In this document: one piece after another, positions 19,801 through 27,746 of the stretch
Layout: each line of letters starts with the position of its first letter
Numbering within the stretch: position 1 is the first letter of the stretch
Origin: Tellurirhabdus bombi
GTDB taxonomy: Bacteria > Bacteroidota > Bacteroidia > Cytophagales > Spirosomataceae
NCBI RefSeq assembly: GCF_021484805.1
Contig: NZ_CP090557.1
Coordinates: 2,368,001-2,432,000 of the forward strand
Length of the DNA: 64,000 nucleotides
Direction: 5' to 3'
The notes under the pieces: generated by a model
Seen by the model: the letters and a program-made list of their open reading frames with translations, nothing else
Database searches by the model: none
What the model was told of the DNA's origin: nothing
Program-made: the position numbers and the translations under genes

Positions 19801-20831
19801 AAGCCATCTGGGTAGAGGAATTAGGGAAAGATGGGATTGATATTCAGGATGATTTCTTCGAATTGGGTGGGCATTCCATGATTGCGGTTCAGGTGATGGC
19901 CCGCCTGGAGAAAGCAACGAAAAAGCGCCTGCCCTTATCCACTTTGTTTGAATATTCGACCATTCAGAAACTAGCCTCGCTGCTTAGCGTCGAGGAACAA
20001 AAAACGCAGTACAAATCACTGGTGCCCATTAAACCATCGGGTAGCAAAACGCCTATTTATCTCGTTCATGGGAACGGCCTGAATGTATTGACCTTCTATG
20101 GATTAGCCAACCAAATGGAAGCTGATCAGCCCGTTTACGGCCTACAGGCCAAAGGATTGGATGGAACGGATGAACCGCTGGAAACGATTGAAGCGATTGC
20201 CGCTTTTTACAATAGCGAAATAATTCGCCAGAATCCGGCGGGTCCGTATGCGCTGGCTGGTTACTCGTTTGGGGGCTACGTGGCGATGGAAATGGCCCAG
20301 CAACTGAAAAAAATGGGTAAAGAAGTAAAAATGCTGGCCATGTTCGATACAAACGCCAACGAAGTAAATACCCAAAGTTCGCCCATCGGAAAATTGAATA
20401 AAAAGATTGTCCGGCAGTTTTACAAAATGCTCTGGATATCTAAATCGTTCAGTGAAGATCCTTCGTCAACGATCAAATACCAGCAGGATTACTTTGAGCG
20501 CCAGTTTAAAAATCTGTTGGAATCGGCGGGCATCAAGGCGGAAGCGAAGCCGGAAGGAGAGAGCATTTTCAGCTTCATGGACAGCCTGATTGAAAAGTAC
20601 AACGCTGCCCTGCGTAACTATAAAATGGTGCCCTACGATGGCGTAATTGATCTGTTTCGGGCGCAGGAACGGCCTTACTTCGTCGATGATTTTGAATACC
20701 TTGGCTGGAAAGAGTACGCGTTGCAAGGCGTTCGTATTCACGAGGTTCCGGGCGATCACAGTGTGATGTTGCAGCCACCCAACGACAAAGAATTTGCCCG
20801 AATTTTACAGGATGCGCTGGATAATAGCTGA
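16803..20831 (+). CDS. NRPS termination module: C-A-PCP-TE
   Basis: 1342 aa, starting 6 bp after the hybrid synthase. Condensation domain (about 25-450) with intact HHIVADG at 159-165. Adenylation domain (about 475-975): YTSGSTGKPKG from 633, MYGPTETT, GYRIEPGEIE, NGKVDRN. PCP Ser1025 (ELGGHSM). Thioesterase (about 1070-1340) with nucleophile Ser1155 (GYSFGG) and His1319 (GDHSVM). The pocket read against GrsA is D-I-L-Q-L-C-M-I-Y-K; from memory the published glycine code is DILQLGLIWK, so 7 of 10 positions agree and glycine or another small residue is the best guess. It would couple the diaminoacyl unit to this residue and release the product as acid or cyclised form. Confidence 0.95.
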   Translation: MVDTYPKLTLTEVDFDPFAGPEMVRLTPTIEPQLEIWTSCILGGDDANRAYNESVTIRLKGLLNRFALEQAFQSLIQRHEALRSAFSADGQQLCIFKDLFLPIAFQDISAKVASKKEQLIQNYVMQDALHVFDLQNGPLCKAGLSKLSEEEHHFVLTVHHIVADGWSLGLMLQDLSAFYSAYAKGIFPNLPEAEQISAYAQEQIQFAQSEEYQHIEAFWLKQYQDAVPELSLPTDFARPHLRTFKSKRLDFVLDKELAQAIKKVGVKAGCSFVTTLVAAFEVFLQRLTGQEDIIVGLPTAGQSATGNYRLVGHCVNLLPLRSKAQKNLRFLDFLKQRKSEIFDAYEHQQLTFGRLLKKLPLTRNASRVPMVPVVFNIDMGLGDGVAFYGLEHALISNPREYENFDLFLNINGAEQAPVLEWSYNTQLFKASTISRMMDSFEAVLRAIVTDPLVILEAIEFTDQVELFEKLDEWNKTQASYPKNTPVHQLIAQTAARYPDKTALVFKDKSMSYQELNTRANQLAHYLLAEGVEVGDVIGLVLDRSPELLIALLAILKAGAAYVPLDPDYPQDRIAFMMEDSGAKMLLTSKKYQGRLESRATEVLVENILSETKEDTPKNPNRVVAGHDLAYILYTSGSTGKPKGVLIEHRNLVNLLHSMISMPGISKEDRLLAVTTVSFDIAGLELYLPLLVGATVVLADAETAKDGRALVQAIDEQQISIMQATPVTWKMMLAAGWEQKLPVKVLCCGEPMSKDLAEKLTARCESLWNMYGPTETTIYSTGKQILREDEIITIGRPIHNTQVYILDEQEKPLLEGVVGEIYIAGDGVARGYLNRPELNEQKFVKNPFGTGLMYRTGDLGKFTATGEIHCLGRIDQQIKVRGYRIEPGEIEHLLVTKGNAKEAVVLAREDRPGDQRLVAYVVSKKALAEVEFKAEAATWKAQLREALPSYMVPSDFVNLAKLPVTPNGKVDRNALPKPTSGNQSNSLEKAVPLTEMEKLVKAIWVEELGKDGIDIQDDFFELGGHSMIAVQVMARLEKATKKRLPLSTLFEYSTIQKLASLLSVEEQKTQYKSLVPIKPSGSKTPIYLVHGNGLNVLTFYGLANQMEADQPVYGLQAKGLDGTDEPLETIEAIAAFYNSEIIRQNPAGPYALAGYSFGGYVAMEMAQQLKKMGKEVKMLAMFDTNANEVNTQSSPIGKLNKKIVRQFYKMLWISKSFSEDPSSTIKYQQDYFERQFKNLLESAGIKAEAKPEGESIFSFMDSLIEKYNAALRNYKMVPYDGVIDLFRAQERPYFVDDFEYLGWKEYALQGVRIHEVPGDHSVMLQPPNDKEFARILQDALDNS

Positions 20832-20837
20832 GGCTGC

Positions 20838-21593
20838 ATGAAATTCATCACTGTGTTCTGTCAGGTACTGCCAGCGATTAATTGGGAACCGTTTCGCCCA
20901 TACACCGATAGCGATGAACTAGTGCTTTTCCGCGTGCAACTTTCTCGCTTCGTTCCCCTGATTTCTGCTTTGCAACCGCTTTTGCGGGACGAAGAAATCG
21001 CGCGCGCACAACGGTATCACCAGGATGCGGACAGGCAACGGTTTGTTATTTCCCGAGGCGTGCTAAGAGTCCTTCTGGGAATGCACACTGGCCAGCCCCA
21101 CAAGGAAATTCAGTTGGTAGTTGGGGCTAACCAAAAACCGATGCTTAGGGATTTTCCAGCCGTGCATTACAGCGTATCACATTCGGGCGATTGGATCTTA
21201 ATGGCGCTGGCTAAGCATAGTGTGGGCGTGGACATCGAAAAAATAAATCCTTCGTTTGTTTTTCAGGAGGTAGTCACCCATAGTTTTGGCCTGGAAGAAC
21301 AGCAGGCAATCGAAGCAAGCGCGGACCCTGCGGGGGCATTTTACCAACTCTGGACACGAAAAGAAGCACTAGTGAAGGCGACGGGCAAGGGCATTGATGA
21401 TGATTTCGCCCAAATTCCCTCGCTGGAGGGCGAGCATAGCCTAGCTGGTGATTTACTGGGTTCAACCAGCGATTTGTGCGTGAGTACCTGCCTGGTTGCC
21501 ACAGACTATGCGGCGGCGCTGGCGTATCCTACCGCCATCCAGTCATCCCGCTTTCGGTTTTGTACCGTTGAGGAGAGTATAGTCTCTCATTAA
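20838..21593 (+). CDS. 4'-phosphopantetheinyl transferase (Sfp type)
   Basis: 251 aa; activates carrier proteins by moving phosphopantetheine from CoA to the carrier Ser. Both family signatures are present: GVDIEKI with the Mg-binding Asp132, and WTRKEALVKATGKG from Trp172 with Glu176. The upstream HYSVSHSGDWI segment fits the CoA-binding strand. It begins 6 bp after the NRPS stop and is followed by a terminator, so it closes the operon and is dedicated to the three carrier domains encoded upstream (Ser560 and Ser1560 of the hybrid, Ser1025 of the NRPS). Length matches Sfp-type rather than AcpS-type enzymes. Confidence 0.93.
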   Translation: MKFITVFCQVLPAINWEPFRPYTDSDELVLFRVQLSRFVPLISALQPLLRDEEIARAQRYHQDADRQRFVISRGVLRVLLGMHTGQPHKEIQLVVGANQKPMLRDFPAVHYSVSHSGDWILMALAKHSVGVDIEKINPSFVFQEVVTHSFGLEEQQAIEASADPAGAFYQLWTRKEALVKATGKGIDDDFAQIPSLEGEHSLAGDLLGSTSDLCVSTCLVATDYAAALAYPTAIQSSRFRFCTVEESIVSH

Positions 21594-21601
21594 TAAGGCA
21601 T

Positions 21602-21636
21602 AAAAAATGCCGCCCTGTTTCAAGGCGGCATTTTTT
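21602..21636. terminator. Bidirectional intrinsic terminator after the NRPS/PKS operon
   Basis: A-tract, stem TGCCGCC / GGCGGCA with a 9-nt loop, T-tract. It separates the biosynthetic operon from the convergent icd gene. Confidence 0.9.
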
Positions 21637-21653
21637 ATGGGAAACAAAGTGGC

Positions 21654-22874
21654 TTACGCTAACTTCGTTTTCAGGTTTTGATCCAGTGCTTCCAGGAAGT
21701 CTTCTGTGTTCAGGTAGTGCTCACCTGCCACCAGTTTCGTGCCGGCTGGATACGCAGAAAGGGCCAAATCTTTGGTCATTTTGCCGCTTTCTACCGTTTC
21801 GATACAAACTTGCTCCAGCGCTTGGCAGAAGTCGATCAGGGGCTGGTTTTCGTCCAGTTTACCCCGGAAAGCCAGACCACGCGTCCAGGCAAAAATCGAA
21901 GCGATTGGGTTCGTCGACGTTGGGTTACCTTTCTGGTGCTCGCGGTAGTGGCGCGTAACGGTTCCGTGGGCCGCTTCGGCTTCCATCGTTTTGCCGTCTG
22001 GCGTAACCAGTACCGACGTCATCAGACCGAGTGAACCAAAGCCTTGAGCAACTGTATCCGACTGAACGTCACCATCATAGTTTTTGCACGCCCATACGAA
22101 GTTACCTTCCCATTTCAGCGCTGAAGCCACCATGTCGTCAATCAGACGGTGTTCGTAATGGACTCCTTTGGCTTTGAATTCGTTTTCGTAGATCTCCTGG
22201 AAAATATCTTTGAAACGACCGTCGTATTTTTTCAGGATCGTGTTTTTCGTCGAGAGGTACAACGGCCAGCCTTTTTGCAGCGCCATGTTGAAACAAGCCT
22301 GCGCAAAACCGCGAATTGACTCGTCCACGTTATACATACCCATCGCTACACCCGCTCCTTTGAACTGGTATACCTCGTATTCCTGAACGGTTCCGTCTTC
22401 GCCTTCAAACTTCATCGTCAGCTTGCCTTTGCCCGGTACGATAAAGTCAGTAGCACGGTACTGGTCACCAAAAGCGTGCCGACCCACGATGATCGGAGCC
22501 GACCAGTTTGTAACTAGACGAGGAACATTGTTGATAACGATGGGCTCGCGGAAAACCGTACCATCCAGAATGTTCCGGATTGTACCGTTTGGCGATTTCC
22601 ACATTTGCTTCAGGTTGAATTCTTTCACGCGATCTTCATCAGGCGTGATCGTCGCGCATTTAATACCGACACCATATTCTCGAATGGCATTGGCAGCATC
22701 AACTGTTACCTGGTCATTCGTCTCATCACGGTATTCAACGCCAAGGTCATAATATTTAATATCAACGTCGATGTAGGGGAGAATCAACTTGTCTTTAATG
22801 AACTTCCAAATGATTCGGGTCATTTCGTCGCCATCCAGCTCAACAACTGGATTCGCCACTTTAATTTTCGCCAT
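21654..22874 (-). CDS. icd: NADP-dependent isocitrate dehydrogenase
   Basis: 406 aa, cytosolic TCA enzyme: isocitrate + NADP to 2-oxoglutarate + CO2. The sequence is of the eukaryote-like homodimeric subfamily ([58 protein letters not shown]), not the E. coli Icd type. Substrate-binding SPNGTIRN and the metal Asp region (YDGDVQSD) are intact, as is the [13 protein letters not shown] cofactor loop. It is a single gene with its own promoter (TACCTTTG at 22920-22927) and a shared terminator downstream. Confidence 0.97.
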   Translation of the reverse strand: MAKIKVANPVVELDGDEMTRIIWKFIKDKLILPYIDVDIKYYDLGVEYRDETNDQVTVDAANAIREYGVGIKCATITPDEDRVKEFNLKQMWKSPNGTIRNILDGTVFREPIVINNVPRLVTNWSAPIIVGRHAFGDQYRATDFIVPGKGKLTMKFEGEDGTVQEYEVYQFKGAGVAMGMYNVDESIRGFAQACFNMALQKGWPLYLSTKNTILKKYDGRFKDIFQEIYENEFKAKGVHYEHRLIDDMVASALKWEGNFVWACKNYDGDVQSDTVAQGFGSLGLMTSVLVTPDGKTMEAEAAHGTVTRHYREHQKGNPTSTNPIASIFAWTRGLAFRGKLDENQPLIDFCQALEQVCIETVESGKMTKDLALSAYPAGTKLVAGEHYLNTEDFLEALDQNLKTKLA

Positions 22875-22919
22875 TGTGTGTTAGTTATCAATCGGTGAAA
22901 CAATACGGGAAATTAAAGG

Positions 22920-22927
22920 CAAAGGTA
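22920..22927 (-). promoter_or_regulatory. Candidate -7 element of icd
   Basis: On the minus strand the sequence is TACCTTTG, an exact TAnnTTTG match, about 46 bp before the icd start. The same octamer precedes fumC and the DUF4494 gene. Confidence 0.55.
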
Positions 22928-23104
22928 GCCAAGAATGGCGTTTCAGGAAAACGAAAGCGGATTATTAGGAAAGAAGGACGAAATTTTTAGGATATAGTCA
23001 TTTAATAAACAACCTATCGCCGATGAAAAAGAATGGCTTATGCGCGCTACTCCTTATATTTAGCAAGTCAATAAACTAATGTTAGTATAAAATTTGGTTA
23101 TTCG

Positions 23105-24796
23105 ATGAAAAAATTTACAAAAATCTTGCTTTGCCTGATTGTGGTCCCCACGTTGGTTTTGGCGCAATCAAAAAAGCCAAAAGCCGGGAATAAGCTGGAC
23201 AATACCCGACTAGAAAAACTAAAACGAGAAGCCCTGGCTGAAGTAGATAAGCGCAAAGACCTGGCGCAGCAGATCAACGACATGCTTTTTAGTTTTTCGG
23301 AGCTGGGCTTTCAGGAGGAAGAAACGTTCAAATACCTGACCACGCTGCTGGAAAAGGAAGGCTTTAAAGTCGAAAAAGGAATTTCCAACATGCCAACCGC
23401 CTGGATTGCGACCTGGGGGAGTGGCAAGCCGGTTATTGCGATCGGCTCCGATGTCGACTGTATTCCCAAAGCCAGCCAAAAACCGGGCGTTGCCTACCAT
23501 GACCCGTTGGTAGAAGGCGCACCGGGTCACGGCGAAGGGCACAATTCCGGGCAGGCGCTCAACATTGTGTCGGCGCTGGTGGTCAAGCAGATCATGGAAC
23601 GCGAGAAATTGTCAGGAACGCTAATGTTATGGCCGGGCGTGGCGGAAGAACTCGTGGGAGCAAAGGCGTTTTATGTGCGTGACGGCTACTTTAAAGATGT
23701 GGATGCCTGTATTTTTACCCACGTTGGCAACAACCTGGCCGTGTCGCATGGTGATGCGGGGAACAACGGTCTGGTATCGGTAAAATTCAACTTTGAAGGG
23801 CAGGCGGCCCACGCGGCGGGGGCTCCCTGGCGGGGTAAAAGCGCGTTGGACGCCGTGGAGTTGATGAACATTGGCTGGAATTTCCGCCGTGAACACCTCG
23901 AGCTGACCCAGCGCTCCCACTACGTCATTTCGGACGGCGGCGACCAGCCCAATGTCGTACCTTCTAAAGCAGCGGTCTGGTATTATTTCCGCGAACGCTC
24001 GTACCCAAAAATCAAAAAGCTCTACGAAACCGGCGTCAAAATTGCGGAAGGTGCCGCCCTGATGACCGACACGAAATTTACGTACGAAATTCTGGGTTCA
24101 GCCTGGCCGGGGCATTTCAACCGACCCATTGCCGAAGCCATGAATGAGAACATTCTGAAGGTAGGCTTGCCGACCTGGTCGGAAGAAGACCAGATGCTGG
24201 CCAAAGCATCGCAGAAAGAATTGCAGGCGCCGAAAGTGGAAGGGCTGGCCATGAAACTCGATTCGCTAAAACCGTCTACGGCACCGACCGTGATGATGGG
24301 AGGGCAGGCCATGACGTCGATGGGCGGTGGCTCCGACGACATTGCTGACATATCGTGGTCGCTGCCAACGGTGGTTTTGCGGTACCCGTCGAATATTCCG
24401 GGGCTGCCGGGGCACCACTGGTCCAACGCCATTTCGATGGCGACGCCCATTGCGCACAAAGGCGTGGTTGCTGGTGCCAAAGTGGAAGCCATGACCCTTC
24501 TGGATATGCTGATGAAGCCTGAAATCATCAAAAATGCCTGGGATTATTACAAAAATGAGCAGACTAAAGACATTAAATATACGCCGCTCATCTCTCCAAA
24601 AGAGGTTCCCGCTGTTTACCTGAACAAGGAGATCATGACGAAATACAAGCCGGAACTGAAGAAATATTACTACGATCCGACAAAGTATAAAACGTATCTG
24701 GAGCAGCTAGGCATCAAATACCCAACGCTACGTGAAGACCAGAAGGCAGAGCTGGCCAAAGAGAAGGAAAAGGAAAAAAACACTAAAGGGAAGTAG
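23105..24796 (+). CDS. Secreted M20-family amidohydrolase (AbgB-like)
   Basis: 563 aa with a signal peptide (MKKFTKILLCLIVVPTLVLA). The metal-peptidase core is of the AbgB/M20D type: SELGFQEEETFKYLTTLLEKEGF, GSDVDCIPKASQKPG and GAPGHGEGHNSG with metal-binding residues, VAEELVGAKAF with the catalytic Glu, HVGNN, and the dimerisation domain starting GQAAHAAGAPWRGKSALDA. The C-terminal 60 residues after the core are lysine/glutamate-rich and are longer than in the E. coli enzyme. Likely hydrolyses N-acyl amino acids or p-aminobenzoyl-glutamate-like amides in the periplasm; substrate not provable here. It stands alone between strong terminators. Confidence 0.92.
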   Translation: MKKFTKILLCLIVVPTLVLAQSKKPKAGNKLDNTRLEKLKREALAEVDKRKDLAQQINDMLFSFSELGFQEEETFKYLTTLLEKEGFKVEKGISNMPTAWIATWGSGKPVIAIGSDVDCIPKASQKPGVAYHDPLVEGAPGHGEGHNSGQALNIVSALVVKQIMEREKLSGTLMLWPGVAEELVGAKAFYVRDGYFKDVDACIFTHVGNNLAVSHGDAGNNGLVSVKFNFEGQAAHAAGAPWRGKSALDAVELMNIGWNFRREHLELTQRSHYVISDGGDQPNVVPSKAAVWYYFRERSYPKIKKLYETGVKIAEGAALMTDTKFTYEILGSAWPGHFNRPIAEAMNENILKVGLPTWSEEDQMLAKASQKELQAPKVEGLAMKLDSLKPSTAPTVMMGGQAMTSMGGGSDDIADISWSLPTVVLRYPSNIPGLPGHHWSNAISMATPIAHKGVVAGAKVEAMTLLDMLMKPEIIKNAWDYYKNEQTKDIKYTPLISPKEVPAVYLNKEIMTKYKPELKKYYYDPTKYKTYLEQLGIKYPTLREDQKAELAKEKEKEKNTKGK

Positions 24797-24799
24797 TTC

Positions 24800-24838
24800 A
24801 AAACGCCAACGCCGCAATTGCTGCGGCGTTGGCGTTTT
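24800..24838. terminator. Strong bidirectional terminator
   Basis: A 16-bp perfect stem (AAACGCCAACGCCGCA and its complement) with a 5-nt loop, flanked by A and T runs. It separates the amidohydrolase from the convergent ICMT-like gene. Confidence 0.88.
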
Positions 24839-24844
24839 AAATAA

Positions 24845-25579
24845 TCATGATGGGATTTTATCAGTCATTTTACCCGATTTTTTCAGGTAACGTACCAGAA
24901 GGTAGATCAACAGCAACAAAGGCAGGATGATCGCCAGGGCCGTGTTGCGTACCGCAGGATCATTGCTGGTAACTTCATCGTATTTCAGCAAAATGATGAG
25001 CGTGATCCCCGTAAGCCAGACAAACTGGGTGTTGTATTCTTTCAAAATCCAGCGCCGCCAGTTAAAGTGCATGCCCGAAAATGTATTTCCCAAACCACTC
25101 AAGCTCGGAAACCAGCGGTGAACGCGTTGGCAATAAGCATCGAAAGAAGGACCAAATTTGCCCCGCAGAAAGTTTTCTTCCGCCAGTACAATGGCCTGGT
25201 AGATGAATAAAAACAAAGGAATAAAGACACCGACATACAGCAGCGAATTTGCCAAAACGCCCACGCCCGCCAGCATCAGGATATTACCAACATACAACGG
25301 ATTGCGGCAATGGTTGAAAATTCCTTCCGTTACCAGATGATCGGCGTATACTTTTTTATCGCGTCCACCCCGCACAATGTAGGCCAGCCCAATGGTTGCA
25401 CCCCGAACGAGCTGCCCCGTAACGGTGATGAGCAAACCCAGAGCGATCGGCCAGATGTAATACGTAGGACCAAAATTGGCGGCGGAAAAAAGGGGCGGGG
25501 AAGGAATGAACAGGGCTAAGTAAAGAAAGATGAATAATACGTTTCGGTACTTAAAGAAAAAATTACCAATTGGAATCAT
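24845..25579 (-). CDS. Integral-membrane methyltransferase (ICMT/PEMT-like)
   Basis: 244 aa with about five to six TM helices. The C-terminal half of the catalytic region has the family pattern: LVTEGIFNHCRNPLYVGNILMLAG, with the RNP-x-Y motif that binds S-adenosylmethionine, then EENFLRGKFGPSFDAYCQRVHRWFP, the E-E...Y motif. Members methylate lipids, isoprenylcysteine or small hydrophobic substrates; the substrate here is unknown. A last pair of TM helices (about 195-235) follows the usual end of the domain. It starts 3 bp after the CmoA-like gene, so the two methyltransferase-fold proteins are translated from one mRNA. Confidence 0.85.
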   Translation of the reverse strand: MIPIGNFFFKYRNVLFIFLYLALFIPSPPLFSAANFGPTYYIWPIALGLLITVTGQLVRGATIGLAYIVRGGRDKKVYADHLVTEGIFNHCRNPLYVGNILMLAGVGVLANSLLYVGVFIPLFLFIYQAIVLAEENFLRGKFGPSFDAYCQRVHRWFPSLSGLGNTFSGMHFNWRRWILKEYNTQFVWLTGITLIILLKYDEVTSNDPAVRNTALAIILPLLLLIYLLVRYLKKSGKMTDKIPS

Positions 25580-25582
25580 GAA

Positions 25583-26344
25583 TTAAGCCGGTTTTTTTAC
25601 CGCAATAATGCCAGAGAAATTATACCATTTAAAGAAAGTTTCAATCGTCTCAAAACCCGTATCACGGAGCATCAGAATGTTTTCGGATTGCTTGTAGGGG
25701 ATCAGGACGTTTTCGAGGGCTTCCCGTTTTTGGGCAATTTCCATTTCGCTGTACTGATGGCGCCGCTTCATGTCGTAATAATATTTGATGAAGTCGCGGT
25801 TCATGTTGCTGTCTTCCGCCAAAATCTTTTCGACCAGGAGCAACGCACCGCCCGGCACCAGACCGTCGTAGATGTTTTTTAGCAGCTTCTCGCGGTAAAG
25901 CGGGCGAACAAACTGTAGAGTCAGACACAAAACAACCACCGACGCATTGCTCACCTCAACGCGCTGGTTCAAATCGGCAACGCGTAGCTCGAAAGGGCGG
26001 GTAAAGCCAAATTCGCGCAGCTTACGGTCGCATTTATCCAGCATTTGCCGGGAGTCGTCAATGCCAATAAACCGGATATTGTTGTCCACCAGGCTGTCCA
26101 TATGAATCAGCGTAGTACCCGTAGAGCAGCCTAAATCGTAAACATCGGTTCCGGGCTGGGCATGATCGGCGGTCAATTCACCCAACATGCGCTGAAACTC
26201 TTCGTAAAAAGGCACAGAGCGATTTACCATGTCATCAAAGACATTGGCAACCGTCGTTCCGAACTTAAAATCAGATACTTTCTGAATTTCTTCCCTGAAA
26301 ACCTCGTCCTTAGGGGTTTCAACTGCATGGGCCTCTTTCAACAT
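25583..26344 (-). CDS. CmoA-like carboxy-SAM synthase / class I methyltransferase
   Basis: 253 aa. It aligns along its length with E. coli CmoA as I know it: FDDMVNRSVPFYEEFQRML, PGTDVYDLGCSTGTTLIHM (SAM motif I), FIGIDDSRQMLDKC, NASVVVLCLTLQFV, IYDGLVPGGALLLVEKI and QYSEMEIAQKREALENVL. The Arg in KREALENV sits where E. coli CmoA has the Arg that holds the carboxy group of carboxy-SAM, which argues for carboxy-SAM synthesis rather than plain methyl transfer. In E. coli CmoA works with CmoB on tRNA U34; no CmoB is nearby, and the partner here is a membrane methyltransferase gene 3 bp downstream. Confidence 0.85.
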   Translation of the reverse strand: MLKEAHAVETPKDEVFREEIQKVSDFKFGTTVANVFDDMVNRSVPFYEEFQRMLGELTADHAQPGTDVYDLGCSTGTTLIHMDSLVDNNIRFIGIDDSRQMLDKCDRKLREFGFTRPFELRVADLNQRVEVSNASVVVLCLTLQFVRPLYREKLLKNIYDGLVPGGALLLVEKILAEDSNMNRDFIKYYYDMKRRHQYSEMEIAQKREALENVLIPYKQSENILMLRDTGFETIETFFKWYNFSGIIAVKKPA

Positions 26345-26449
26345 ATTAGAATGGCTGGGTTATTTTCTAATAAATTTATAAGGTTTTTCTAATATATAAG
26401 CCCTGTAGAACAGAATAGAATTTTACCATACCCAAGCATAAAAAGCTAA

Positions 26450-27139
26450 ATGGCTAATTATCAGGAGTTACATACGTGGACAGTGACGCCTGCGGAGGCC
26501 GTTGCGTTGCAAAAGGAGCTGCGTTCACAAATTAAAATTACCCCGTTGACGAAGCCGCCGGAGCTTATTGCAGGCTGTGATATTTCGTTTAACAAATACG
26601 AGACGACCGTTTATGCCGGTATTGTGGTGTTGCGGCTGTCAACGCTGGAAGTGGTGGAGGAAGCGGGTGTCGTTAGCGAAACGGAATTTCCGTACGTGCC
26701 GGGGCTGCTGTCTTTTCGGGAGATTCCGTCTCTGCTGATGGCCTGGCAAAAGCTACGGTCCGAGCCGGATGTGGTGATGTTCGACGGTCACGGTATTGCG
26801 CACCCCCGCCGCATCGGTATTGCCTCACACGCAGGTTTGTTTCTGAACAGGCCCACTTTTGGCTGCGGAAAATCAGTACTGGTGGGAAAGTACGAGGAGC
26901 CCGCGCCGGAGCGAGGTTCGTGGTCGCCGATGACGCACTACCGGGAGCTGATTGGCGCTGCGCTACGGACGAAAAACAAGGTTAATCCGGTCTATATTTC
27001 GCCCGGGCACTTGATTGATCTGGAGACGGCCATCGATTTAACCCTGCGTTGCGACGGCGGATATCGGCTGCCAGAGCCAACGCGCAGGGCTCACCTGCTG
27101 GTGAATGCCCTGCGGCGTGGCGAAAGGAACGTTGAGTAA
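26450..27139 (+). CDS. nfi: Endonuclease V (deoxyinosine repair)
   Basis: 229 aa; cuts near deoxyinosine in DNA from adenine deamination. Family motifs are present in order: IAGCDISFNK with the first catalytic Asp, Y(V)PGLLSFREIP, MFDGHGIAHPRRIGIASHAGL with the second Asp and metal site, and the C-terminal YISPGHLIDLETA with the His. Length and layout are normal. It ends 11 bp from the convergent Fur gene and no hairpin separates them. Confidence 0.95.
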   Translation: MANYQELHTWTVTPAEAVALQKELRSQIKITPLTKPPELIAGCDISFNKYETTVYAGIVVLRLSTLEVVEEAGVVSETEFPYVPGLLSFREIPSLLMAWQKLRSEPDVVMFDGHGIAHPRRIGIASHAGLFLNRPTFGCGKSVLVGKYEEPAPERGSWSPMTHYRELIGAALRTKNKVNPVYISPGHLIDLETAIDLTLRCDGGYRLPEPTRRAHLLVNALRRGERNVE

Positions 27140-27150
27140 ATAGACTTTCT

Positions 27151-27645
27151 TTATAAAATAGTAGAATCGGTGGTGGGTGATTGGGACTTGGCCGTGCATT
27201 CTTCGCATTCGCCGTAAAAGACCAGCGAGTGCGACTCGACCTGAAACTGCATCGTATCACCAACGTTGGTTTTAATCAGGTGCAGGCGGGGGTCGCAAAA
27301 CTCCTTTACCTGGTGGCAGGTTGTGCAAATCAAATGAGCGTGTTGCTGCCGACCCAGTGCTTTCTCAAAACGGCTTTTTATGCTGTCGCCCTCACCAAAC
27401 TGGTTGCGACGCACGAGGCCGCAGTCGACGAGCACATCCAACGTGTTGTAAACCGTTGCCCGGCTAACGGGATACGCTTTTTGCTGCATGGCCTGGTATA
27501 AATCTTCGGCGTCGAAATGGTCGTTTCGTGAATAAACCTCGTCTAAAATCGCAAAGCGTTCCGCCGACCGCCGAAATCCCTTCGTCAGCAGATGATCTTC
27601 CAGTTTGGCCCTGGCCGTGGCAATTAATGCGTTTGTTTCATGCAT
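27151..27645 (-). CDS. Fur-family metal/peroxide regulator
   Basis: 164 aa from the ATG at 27645 (MHETNALIATARAKLEDHLLTKGFRRSAERFAILDEVY); an upstream in-frame ATG at 27681 lies inside a terminator hairpin and is rejected. Winged-helix DNA-binding domain: HFDAEDLYQAMQQKAYPVSRATVYNTLDVLVDCGLVRR. The metal domain has HAHLICTTCHQVKEF and YGECEEC, the two CxxC pairs of the structural zinc site. Fur, Zur and PerR cannot be separated by eye; SRATVYNTLD fits Fur/PerR. No target site is obvious at neighbouring promoters. Confidence 0.92.
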   Translation of the reverse strand: MHETNALIATARAKLEDHLLTKGFRRSAERFAILDEVYSRNDHFDAEDLYQAMQQKAYPVSRATVYNTLDVLVDCGLVRRNQFGEGDSIKSRFEKALGRQQHAHLICTTCHQVKEFCDPRLHLIKTNVGDTMQFQVESHSLVFYGECEECTAKSQSPTTDSTIL

Positions 27646-27661
27646 GAGAATTGTCTGAAAG

Positions 27662-27697
27662 AATAAAAAGGAACCGGTCAAAAACCGGGTCCTTTCT
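27662..27697 (-). terminator. Intrinsic terminator between the small-protein operon and the Fur gene
   Basis: On the minus strand: AAAGGACCCGG, 7-nt loop, CCGGTTCCTTTTT, with one mismatch in the stem and a T-run. It ends the leftward three-gene operon before the Fur coding region. Confidence 0.7.
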
Positions 27698-27746
27698 TGT
27701 ATTTAACCTATGAATTATATTTAAAGTCGTTGTTTTTTGTTGATAA

